Of a DNA stretch of 12,780 bases, positions 1 to 6,406 are shown one piece after another. Each line of letters starts with the position of its first letter. Position 1 is the first letter of the stretch. Made by a program: the position numbers and the translations under genes. The notes beneath the pieces are model-generated. The model was not told the DNA's origin. It made no database searches and saw only the letters and a list, made by a program, of their open reading frames with translations. Location of the stretch: NCBI GenBank assembly GCA_028277865.1, contig JANQFM010001119.1, positions 1 to 12,780 on the forward strand, given 5' to 3'. Origin of the DNA: Acidobacteriota bacterium. Its GTDB lineage: Bacteria > Acidobacteriota > UBA6911 > RPQK01 > DATIPO01.

Positions 1-21
1 GAGAATGCGATGAGTCGCTGG

Positions 22-228
22 CTAGCCATTCAGTCATTCGCTCCGCCGGGGCGGGCCCGACGGTGGCGTTTTTACCAGGCTTCATGGCACGTGCTTCCGA
101 CAAATCAGCAGTATTGGGACGGTTCGGGTCATGCCCGGATGTGGCTGGACGGGTTACCGAATATGTACCTCGAAGAACTGTGGGCCACCACCGGGCACGC
201 CCCGGTGGAGCCTCTGATTGACAGCTAG
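22..228. repeat. Putative 207-bp element with ~47-bp imperfect terminal inverted repeats
   Basis: The left end (22-70, plus strand) and the right end (228 down to 181, minus strand) both begin CTAGC and align over about 47 nt. The best block is GCTCC[G/A]CCGGGGCG[G/T]GCCCG, 18 of 20 matching, at 40-59 and its inverted partner. Each end can fold into a small hairpin; at the right end CCACCGGG (188-195) pairs with CCCGGTGG (201-208). An open reading frame runs through it to 228, but that follows from stop-free GC-rich sequence and I recognise no protein in it. The layout fits a small non-autonomous (MITE-like) element or a structured extragenic repeat. A clear target-site duplication is not visible, although both ends carry CTAG, so a TA duplication is possible. 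Confidence 0.45.
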
Positions 229-250
229 AACGGGTGCATCCAAAGAAAAG

Positions 251-296
251 GCGCCTCCCCGCACCTGACCACCCTGGGTCAGGTGCGGGGAGGCGC
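251..296. repeat. Perfect hairpin, 20-bp arms and 6-nt loop
   Basis: GCGCCTCCCCGCACCTGACC (251-270) is followed, after the 6-nt loop ACCCTG, by its exact reverse complement at 277-296. The stem is very GC-rich. There is no T run on the plus-strand side; read on the minus strand the hairpin is followed by CTTTTCTTTG, so it could end minus-strand transcription entering from padR. It sits between the inverted 14-bp copies at 215-228 and 322-335, so it may instead be part of the repeat cluster. Confidence 0.6.
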
Positions 297-321
297 GCAG
301 AGAGGGCGAGGAGGCCGCGGG

Positions 322-368
322 CTAGCTGTCAATCATCGCCCCGCCGGAGCGAGTCTGGGGGTGGCGTT
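322..368 (+). repeat. Third copy of the CTAGC repeat end
   Basis: By hand alignment this segment matches 22-70 at about 37 of 47 aligned positions with two single-base gaps; the last nine bases, GGTGGCGTT, are identical. Its first 14 bases (322-335) are an exact inverted copy of 215-228. It is in the same orientation as 22-70, so the three copies run forward, inverted, forward. It lies about 100 bp upstream of the padR promoter. I found no inverted partner further right. Confidence 0.5.
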
Positions 369-464
369 GGTAAAGTGAGCAGCATTGGCCTAACGACTCC
401 AAAGGCTGAAGCCTTCGAGGAATCCGCTTAAGCAAGTGGCAAAGCAACACACGCCTCTTCCTTA
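369..464. other. Intergenic spacer upstream of padR promoter
   Basis: I see no gene here. The only local structure is a short palindrome, AAGGCT (402-407) and AGCCTT (410-415), which would form about a 5-bp stem and is too weak to interpret. An open frame crosses 234-431, but it runs through the hairpin and repeat copy and has arginine- and proline-rich low-complexity content with no recognisable domain. Confidence 0.4.
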
Positions 465-498
465 TATGCTGAAATCTGCTATACTAAAAATCAGCATA
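465..498 (+). promoter_or_regulatory. padR promoter (extended -10) and candidate PadR operator
   Basis: TGCTATACT at 477-485 is a good extended -10 (TGn + TATACT); the -35 region around 457-462 is poor, as is common with extended -10 promoters. An exact inverted repeat, TATGCTGA (465-472) and TCAGCATA (491-498), brackets the -10 and the expected start near 491. PadR proteins often repress their own operon from such dyads, so autorepression is a reasonable inference. The pair of half-sites is seen directly; binding is not. Confidence 0.55.
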
Positions 499-515
499 GA
501 GAAGGCCGACGAACG

Positions 516-884
516 ATGGACGAAAGGGACAGCATTTCGCAGCATCTTCCCCTCAAGCCGGTGGACCTTTTGGTCTTGATGGTTCTCGTGGAAGGCGATC
601 TGCATGGGTACGGGATCGTCAAGCAGATCCAGAAGCGCTCATCAGGCCAGGTACGGCTGCTGCCAGGCAACCTTTACGGGGTGATCCGACGCATGATCGA
701 GCTGGGCTGGCTGGCCGAGTGCGAGCGCCGCGCGGTCGATGAAGAGGGGGATCAGCGGCGGCGCTATTACCGGATCACCGAGTTTGGACGTCAGGTGGCG
801 GCTGCCGAGGCTTCCCGCCTGCGGCAGGTGGTCCGTGATGCCGAGGTCTACAAGCTGATCGAAACGGAGCAGCCCTCCCGATGA
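516..884 (+). CDS. PadR-family transcriptional regulator
   Basis: This is a 122-residue DNA-binding repressor of the short PadR type, a winged helix-turn-helix plus one C-terminal helix used for dimerisation. Residues about 13-45 hold the family pattern LLVLMVL..GDLHGYGIVKQI, residues 50-66 hold LPGNLYGVIRRMIELGWL (recognition helix and the helix after it), and residues about 81-92 hold the wing region RRRYYRITEFGRQV. The ATG at 516 is preceded by GAGAAGG (498-504), a usable ribosome binding site about 10 nt away. Its stop overlaps the start of the permease as ATGA (881-884), so the two are probably translationally coupled. In Acidobacteriota such regulators regularly precede ADOP permeases, which they are presumed to control. 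The inducing signal cannot be read from the sequence. Confidence 0.95.
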   Translation: MDERDSISQHLPLKPVDLLVLMVLVEGDLHGYGIVKQIQKRSSGQVRLLPGNLYGVIRRMIELGWLAECERRAVDEEGDQRRRYYRITEFGRQVAAAEASRLRQVVRDAEVYKLIETEQPSR

Positions 885-3622
885 AGCTTCACCCCACGGA
901 ACGCATCCTGCTGCGCCTTTACGGCCTGTCGCTGCTTCTTTACCCGCCATCCGTCCGACGCCGTTTCGGGCGCGACATGCGGGAGCTTTTCGCCGATTTG
1001 TGCCGCCGGGAAAGATCCAAAACAGGACTGGGAAGATTGGTCGCCTTCATTATCCGAAGCCTGGCTGATGTGACCCGAACCGCATTGCGCGCTCATGGGG
1101 AGCTGATGCTGCGCTCCGGCCGCAAAGCTTGGCGACTCAGGCATTTTTCAAGGAGGAATTCCCCTGTGTCGAATCTCATGCAGGATCTTCGATTCGCCGT
1201 CCGATCATTGAAACGGAATCCGCTTTTTGCTTTGGTGGCGATGGCCACCTTGGCTCTGGGGATCGGCGCCAACAGCGGGATCTTCAGCGTGGTCAACGCC
1301 GTGCTGCTCAAACCGCTGCCCTATCAGGATCCGGATCGCCTGGTGACGGTTTGGAGCCGCTACAGGGATACCGGCAAAGGTCAGCTTTCTCCCAGCGAAT
1401 ATCTGGACTTCCGGGATGAGCTTCGGACAGTCAGAGGCCTGGCAGCCTGGACGCCCCTGACAGTCGCGCTCAGCGGAGGAAAAACACCGCCGCAAAGAAT
1501 CGTCGGTGCAGCAGCGACCGCAGAGCTGTTTCCTGCCCTGGGCGTTGATCCGCTGCTGGGCCGGGTCTTCGGCCAAGAGGAGGATCAGCCTGGAAAAGAC
1601 GCAGTGGCCCTGCTGGGTGAAACCATCTGGCAGACGCGCTTCGGCGGGGATCCCGACTTGGTGGGCAAGCTCATCGAAGTGAACGGGATCCAATTGCAAG
1701 TGCTGGGAATCCTGCCCGGCGGATTTCGGCTTACCGATGACATTCAACTGGGCCGGCACCCTCAGATCTTCGTGCCTTTGGGCCTGGACGAAGCCTCCAT
1801 CGACCGCAAGGAAAGAGGTTGGCATTACCTGAATTCCATCGGCAGAATGGCGCCGGACGCCACTGAGGATCAGGTGCGTGCCGAAGTCCAATCACTGGCG
1901 CAACGGTTTAACAGCGATGGGCTTTACCCGCCGGAGGTGGGCTACGGCGCATTCGTCATCCCGGCCCGCGACGAAGCGGTGGCGGGTGCGCGTCAGGGGC
2001 TGTGGCTGCTGCTGGCCGCCGTCGGGCTCCTGTTGCTGATCGCTTGCGTCAATGTGGCCAACCTGATGCTGGCGCGCGCCGATGCGCGCCGGAGGGAAAT
2101 TGCCATTCGAGGCGCACTGGGGGCAGGGCGCATGAGGCTTTTGCGCCAAGTCATGCTGGAAAGCCTGGTGCTGTCGACCATAGGGGGAGTTGCCGGACTG
2201 GCCTTGGCCCACGCCTTTTGTGCCGGACTCGCGGCCTGGCATCCCGTCAACCTTCCCCGACTGGCCGAAATCGGACTCGATATCACCGTCTTGGCCTTTA
2301 CGCTGGCGGTCTCCTTGCTGGCAGGGCTGCTGTGCGGATGCGCCCCGGCCTGGCAAGCCTGGCGGCCGGCGCTCGGCCAAGCCCTTCAGGAAGGCCCGAG
2401 GGGATCGTCGTCCGGGGCCGGACGGCAGCCGGTTCGCGGACTTTCGGTGGTGGCCCAGGTCGCCCTGTCGGTCGTCTTGGTGCTGGGCGCCGGGCTGATG
2501 CTGCGCAGCCTGTGGAGCATCCTGGGGGTGGATCCCGGAATCAAAACGGACCAAGTGCTCTCCTGGAGGCTCTCCCTGCCCCGGGCACGCTATGACACGC
2601 CCGAGAAGGCCATTGGATTCTTCGATCAATTGCGGGAAGGGTTGAGCGGGCTTCCGGGGGTTGTCGGCAGCGGCGCTGTGCGAGGCCTTCCCCTGACCGG
2701 ATCCATCGGGGATTGGGATTTTGAGATCGAAGGCCGTCCGTTAGTGGACGGGCAGGAGCCTCAAGGGGACTGGCAGGTTGCCACGCCCGGCTACTTCGAG
2801 ACCATGCAGGTTCGGCTGGTGAAGGGACGCTTCTTCAATGAAGGCGACCGGGCCGACAGCCTGCAGGTGGCGCTGGTCAACCAGACCCTGGCCCGCCAGT
2901 ACTGGCCCGGTGAAAACCCTGTCGGAAAGCGCATCAAGCTCATGGCCGGACCCGAGGAGGCACCTTGGGCAACCATCGTAGGAGTGATCGGCGACATCCG
3001 TCAAATGGGTCTCGGACATCCGCCCCGCAAGGAATTCTACTGTCCCCACAGCCAGTTTCACCGCTCCACTGGGATTACGGTGCGCTCGCTGGGCATCGTG
3101 GTGCGCGCCGAGGGCGACCTCGAATCCCTGGCCGGACCCATCCGCCAATTAGTGGGAAAAATCGATCCCGCCATGCCGCTGGCCAGGCTGCGCCCCATGA
3201 ACGAAGTGCTCTCCGACTCCGTGTCCACTTCGCGTTTTTTGGCCCTGATGCTGGCTGCATTCGCTGCCGTGGCGCTGGCACTGGCCGGGGTGGGCATCTA
3301 CGGGCTGCTCTCCTACTGGGTGAGCCGCAGCAGCCGGGAGATCGGGATCCGCATGGCCTTGGGTGCCGATCGCAGACGCGTGCTGCGCATGGTTGTCGGC
3401 CGGGGGCTGGCAATGGCCTTGCTGGGCGTCGCTGCGGGCACGGTTGCAGCGCTGGCCCTGACTCGGTTCATCCAGGGGCTGCTTTTCCAAGTGGCCCCCC
3501 ACGACCCCATCACCTTTATTGCCATCCCCATAGTGATGTTGGCGCTCTCTGTAATGGCCAGCTACCTTCCCTCGCGAAGGGCCACCGGAGTGGATCCGAT
3601 GACTGCGCTGCGGGCGGAGTAG
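881..3622 (+). CDS. ADOP-family ABC transporter permease (duplicated MacB/FtsX type)
   Basis: This is a 913-residue inner-membrane permease. Residues 1-95 form the soluble, arginine-rich 'permease prefix' region seen in acidobacterial members. The first MacB/FtsX unit starts at about 112 with NPLFALVAMATLALGIGANS (TM1), followed by a periplasmic core domain (about 145-365) and TMs at about 372-396, 427-451 and 467-490, with the FtsX motif REIAIRGALGAGR near 405. The second unit has TM5 at about 521-544, a second periplasmic domain, and TMs at about 785-812, 840-863 and 875-895, with SREIGIRMALGADRRR near 820 and the C-terminal RRATGVDPMTALRAE. Two FtsX modules in one chain, with no ATPase gene beside it, match the 'orphan' ADOP definition, so an ATPase would have to come from elsewhere. 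Relatives act in macrolide/peptide efflux or lipoprotein handling; the substrate here is unknown. The start at 881 overlaps padR; an internal start at 1166 is also plausible. Confidence 0.95.
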   Translation: MKLHPTERILLRLYGLSLLLYPPSVRRRFGRDMRELFADLCRRERSKTGLGRLVAFIIRSLADVTRTALRAHGELMLRSGRKAWRLRHFSRRNSPVSNLMQDLRFAVRSLKRNPLFALVAMATLALGIGANSGIFSVVNAVLLKPLPYQDPDRLVTVWSRYRDTGKGQLSPSEYLDFRDELRTVRGLAAWTPLTVALSGGKTPPQRIVGAAATAELFPALGVDPLLGRVFGQEEDQPGKDAVALLGETIWQTRFGGDPDLVGKLIEVNGIQLQVLGILPGGFRLTDDIQLGRHPQIFVPLGLDEASIDRKERGWHYLNSIGRMAPDATEDQVRAEVQSLAQRFNSDGLYPPEVGYGAFVIPARDEAVAGARQGLWLLLAAVGLLLLIACVNVANLMLARADARRREIAIRGALGAGRMRLLRQVMLESLVLSTIGGVAGLALAHAFCAGLAAWHPVNLPRLAEIGLDITVLAFTLAVSLLAGLLCGCAPAWQAWRPALGQALQEGPRGSSSGAGRQPVRGLSVVAQVALSVVLVLGAGLMLRSLWSILGVDPGIKTDQVLSWRLSLPRARYDTPEKAIGFFDQLREGLSGLPGVVGSGAVRGLPLTGSIGDWDFEIEGRPLVDGQEPQGDWQVATPGYFETMQVRLVKGRFFNEGDRADSLQVALVNQTLARQYWPGENPVGKRIKLMAGPEEAPWATIVGVIGDIRQMGLGHPPRKEFYCPHSQFHRSTGITVRSLGIVVRAEGDLESLAGPIRQLVGKIDPAMPLARLRPMNEVLSDSVSTSRFLALMLAAFAAVALALAGVGIYGLLSYWVSRSSREIGIRMALGADRRRVLRMVVGRGLAMALLGVAAGTVAALALTRFIQGLLFQVAPHDPITFIAIPIVMLALSVMASYLPSRRATGVDPMTALRAE
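1151..1168 (+). promoter_or_regulatory. Strong internal Shine-Dalgarno and in-frame GTG inside the ADOP gene
   Basis: AGGAGG (1151-1156) is followed after 9 nt by GTG at 1166, which is in frame with the permease (codon 96). Translation from here would give an 818-residue protein beginning just before QDLRFAVRSLKRNPLF, the usual beginning of ADOP permeases without the prefix domain. The site is seen directly; its use is inference. Confidence 0.45.
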
Positions 3623-3673
3623 GGGGATTTCCCTGAGAAAGTGAAGCACATTCGAGCAGGCAGTGGAAGCATC

Positions 3674-3693
3674 CGAGGAGACATCGTCTCTCG
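3674..3693. terminator. Weak hairpin after the ADOP gene
   Basis: GAGAC (3678-3682) and GTCTC (3686-3690) pair around a 3-nt loop, extended by CGA/TCG with one bulged G. There is no T run, so a terminator role is tentative. It lies about 50 bp after the permease stop in a convergent 216-bp gap. Apart from the octad repeat, the rest of that gap shows nothing recognisable. Confidence 0.25.
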
Positions 3694-3779
3694 CTGTAAA
3701 GGAGGCCGACTGGAGGTGCTCCCTTGAGCTTCCTGCAGGATATGTAAACCTGGGTATGGAGAACTGCAGGCATTCCAGT

Positions 3780-3823
3780 CCCCTCCTCCGCCTCTCTCCG
3801 CGCCTCTGCGATTCTGCGTAAAA
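3780..3823 (-). repeat. Octad-type intergenic repeat, copy 1
   Basis: The plus strand reads CCCCTCCTCCGCC followed by units spaced 8 bp apart: CTCTCCGC, GCCTCTGC, GATTCTGC, GTAAAA. The opening CCCCTCCTCCGCC is identical to the start of copy 2 (7688-7730). It lies 15 bp beyond the stop of the minus-strand SWIM gene; on that gene's strand it reads as a purine-rich repeat of CGCAGA units. Confidence 0.6.
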
Positions 3824-3838
3824 TCCTCGAAATCCACT

Positions 3839-5809
3839 TCATGACTCGATGATGGGACGCTGCTCCAGCCCGCCCAGGATCTCCATCAGTCGTGTCTTGC
3901 GCTTGTGCTGGCAGCTGATCCTGGCCAGGCACTCGGCCCACTGCTCTTGCCAGGCGTTCTTTAAGAGGACTTGCCGCAGCTTGCGAAGGTATCGGGCAGC
4001 CACCTCATAGCTGCGGGGGTTCACTTTGGATATTTCCCGCTCCGCTTCCCGCAGCCAGATCTCCACAGCACGCTGCGGATGACTGTCGGCAACTGCATCG
4101 GCAACCCGCAGACCCAGATTCCCAATCCCCCAGCTATGGCCTTTCACCCGGCTGTGGTCATACCAGTGCAGTGCATCGTCGAAGCGCTTTTCGGCGAGGG
4201 CGATTTCGGTTAGCTCTACGGTGAAAGGCGCCGATCCAGTGGGGCCATGGACGGGCGGCGGAGTTTCCGGCTGAGGCAGCGGCCAGGCGGGGTCTGACTG
4301 GTTGACGCGCCCCCCTGAAGGTATCTGGCCTTTGACCAGATACTGGATGGCTGCCCGCTGAACTTCCGGACGCAGGCCGGCCCGTTGAGCCGCTTCGGAC
4401 AAGGCCTGGTAAGACTGCAAGGATGGAGAGGCGAAAAAGTCCTGGGCCTTCAAGGACGCAATGCGCAGCCATTCGCCCCGGCTTTCCAGAATCTCGATCA
4501 GACGATTTTGCAGCCCGTCGGCAATTCCCGGATATCTGTCCCGAGTCGCCTCCATGCCACGCAGGATCCATTGCCGGGCTTCCTCGAATTGCCCGGCTTG
4601 GATGAGGCGCCTCACCAGGCGCTCATAGCTGCCGGAGCGCTCCGCCTCCTGACGGCAAAGCGGAAGGATCTCCTCGTCGCGGCCTGCCTCTTCGAGCGCA
4701 CGGATCAGCCAGCCGGTCCAGCCATCACGTTGGTAGCGGGAATTGTAATCGTCCTCGCCATCAGGCAACGGCTGCTGGTCGATCCACTCCCGCAGGCTGT
4801 CAGCCACGATCTCCCAGTCTGCGCGTTCAAACTCCTCTGCCCAGAAGTCCTCAATTCCGCTGCAAAGATCGTAGCCGTCCTGCATATTGGCCTCTATGGC
4901 CCAGAGAATTTGCGAGGAGGGCGGCAGGCTGGAGTTGGGCAAGGCCTTGAAGACCGATTCCATGCACTCGGAAATTTCCATTGCCAGCTCGCCTTCTTCA
5001 TCCATTAATTCAACCTGACGGTTCCCTTTTTCCAGCAGTTCCCTGCCCAGTTCAATCACAGCGTCGGCCTGTCCCCGTTCCAGCAGTTTTTCCAAGTATT
5101 CCTTGACCTGAGAATAGTCTGCTGGTTCATCAAGGTATTGGTCCGGCTCGGAGATGCTTGCTGCGGCCTCAATAGCCCGGCGGGCGCTTCGGATCAGCTC
5201 GCCCGCAGTGCCGGTCGAGACTTGGCGGCGGTGCTTCAAATCGGACTTCACGCTCTGGAACCGGAGGGCCAGTTCTTCGATAAGCCTCACCAAATCGGAT
5301 TTGGAGTGTCCTTCCAGATAAGATCTGAGCGACTCGCTAAGATTGGGCTGGCGGGAATCTGAATCGCCCTCCGGCTGGTCGGGTAAGTCATTATCGTCCG
5401 GGTCTTCTTCCTCGAATTCGTCCCAATCGCCCTCGTTCCAGGAGTCGCCTCCTTTGATGAGCGCCCAACGCGGATCGTCATCCGCAGCGGAAGGCACCGG
5501 CCGGTCTTCTTTGCACTGCTGCAGGTATTCCACAACCACTGCCACGGCGTGCTTGCAAACCGAATCGAAATAGTAGGGGCAATTACAGTCCGAAACCAGA
5601 TTGCCGTCCTCAACACTGACACAAGTGGCATAGCGGCGGGTGCCGAAGACCCAGGCCAGCAACCGGCCCTCAACGCTTATTCCAAGCTGTTTGACCCTCC
5701 CTTGGCCTTGATATGCCTTGCCCCGCCTGACGATTCGAGAGCCGGCCCATCCAGTCAGGTCGTCCCAACTCAGCTTTCGGAAAAGTTTTGCTGCTGTTTG
5801 TTGAGGCAA
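3839..5809 (-). CDS. SWIM zinc-finger domain protein with helical-repeat C-terminus
   Basis: This is a 656-residue soluble protein. The SWIM motif CxC...CxH is complete: C75, C77, C85 and H87 in CNCPYYFDSVCKHAV, preceded by the typical GSRIVRRGKAYQGQGRV strand region (about 23-39). Residues about 124-152 are a strongly acidic linker, and roughly 160-656 are alpha-helical with TPR-like pairs (for example LVRRLIQAGQFEEARQWIL, about 398-416). SWIM domains bind DNA or proteins; no enzymatic domain is visible. The start is uncertain. TTG at 5809 has GAGGAG (5818-5823) 8 nt upstream and gives a start resembling relatives. TTG at 5830 is in frame but poorly placed. The best-looking site, AGGAG...ATG at 5840, is out of frame. 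It is the last gene of the minus-strand operon, 42 bp after the TOPRIM-like gene, so co-transcription is likely. Confidence 0.85.
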   Translation of the reverse strand: MPQQTAAKLFRKLSWDDLTGWAGSRIVRRGKAYQGQGRVKQLGISVEGRLLAWVFGTRRYATCVSVEDGNLVSDCNCPYYFDSVCKHAVAVVVEYLQQCKEDRPVPSAADDDPRWALIKGGDSWNEGDWDEFEEEDPDDNDLPDQPEGDSDSRQPNLSESLRSYLEGHSKSDLVRLIEELALRFQSVKSDLKHRRQVSTGTAGELIRSARRAIEAAASISEPDQYLDEPADYSQVKEYLEKLLERGQADAVIELGRELLEKGNRQVELMDEEGELAMEISECMESVFKALPNSSLPPSSQILWAIEANMQDGYDLCSGIEDFWAEEFERADWEIVADSLREWIDQQPLPDGEDDYNSRYQRDGWTGWLIRALEEAGRDEEILPLCRQEAERSGSYERLVRRLIQAGQFEEARQWILRGMEATRDRYPGIADGLQNRLIEILESRGEWLRIASLKAQDFFASPSLQSYQALSEAAQRAGLRPEVQRAAIQYLVKGQIPSGGRVNQSDPAWPLPQPETPPPVHGPTGSAPFTVELTEIALAEKRFDDALHWYDHSRVKGHSWGIGNLGLRVADAVADSHPQRAVEIWLREAEREISKVNPRSYEVAARYLRKLRQVLLKNAWQEQWAECLARISCQHKRKTRLMEILGGLEQRPIIES

Positions 5810-5851
5810 TATCGATTCTCCTCGAATCAACGGCCTTCATTAAATCTCCTC

Positions 5852-6406
5852 TCAGGTAGAGGATTCCTTGAGCCGGTTGCTGTATTCATCGCAGGCAGCG
5901 ACCAAAGAAGGCGGTGCGGGTGGCCTGAGTCGGCCGTGTCGGCACATCTTGTCGAGTCCGGCTACATGGCGCCTGCACTCTCGCGGTCGAGGGAGCTCCG
6001 GGTATGTCCTTCTTGCCTCGTCTACCTCCTCGCCATCCAGGTAGGCGAGCCAGGTTTCGATACGCCAGGTTGGAACGAAAACAGCCACCCTCTCGTTGCT
6101 CCTCCTGTCCTCGATGCCTGAGCTTCTGCAAGCCCTTTCAAGTTGGCGGAGCCGACCATCGACGCCGAATCGATCCCCGTCGATGACAATCACCACGTCA
6201 TGCGCGGCCATCCGAGAGCGATAGGTGCGCAAGGCTCCGATGTACTGTTCCCGGACTGCCTGGTCGGCTGCACCGCGCTGGTGGGGGTGAGGCTCCACCC
6301 GAATTCTCCGGCTTTGATAACCCTGTTTCACGAGGAATCGGCGGGCGAAGGCTGCGTGCTGAGAGTCTTCGCAAACGACAACGACATCCACCTTACGCTT
6401 CGCCAT
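5852..6406 (-). CDS. Small TOPRIM-like protein paired with AAA ATPase
   Basis: This 184-residue protein has no named family that I recognise with certainty. The N-terminus is beta-strand VDVVVVCEDSQHAAFARRFL with acidic E13, followed by a hydrophobic strand ending in an acidic triad, VVIVIDGDRFG (D76, D78). That E ... DxD order and spacing is the TOPRIM-fold metal site found in OLD-type nucleases and RloB/DUF4435-like proteins. A later VPTWRIETWLAYL (E117) resembles the 'P.fE.W' motif seen after the DxD in RloB-like proteins. ATG at 6406 is preferred over TTG at 6424: it has AGGGG about 8 nt upstream and overlaps the stop of the ATPase gene by 14 bp, implying translational coupling. The likely role is nuclease or effector controlled by the ATPase. 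It is shorter than AriB or OLD TOPRIM proteins, so a new or minimal family is possible. Confidence 0.75.
   Translation of the reverse strand: MAKRKVDVVVVCEDSQHAAFARRFLVKQGYQSRRIRVEPHPHQRGAADQAVREQYIGALRTYRSRMAAHDVVIVIDGDRFGVDGRLRQLERACRSSGIEDRRSNERVAVFVPTWRIETWLAYLDGEEVDEARRTYPELPRPRECRRHVAGLDKMCRHGRLRPPAPPSLVAACDEYSNRLKESST

Noticed and set aside
1..228. Open frame to 228 as the 3' end of a protein-coding gene
   Set aside because: Both ends of this stretch are inverted copies of one repeat, part of it recurs at 322-368 in a different frame context, and the translation shows no recognisable domain.
234..431. 65-codon plus-strand frame
   Set aside because: It runs through the perfect hairpin and repeat copy, is Arg/Pro-rich, and lacks a ribosome site.
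1892..2629. Long antisense frame opposite the permease (likewise 1205-1891)
   Set aside because: The opposite strand encodes clear FtsX motifs and membrane segments; the antisense translation is Gln/Pro/Gly-rich low complexity as expected of a GC-rich shadow.
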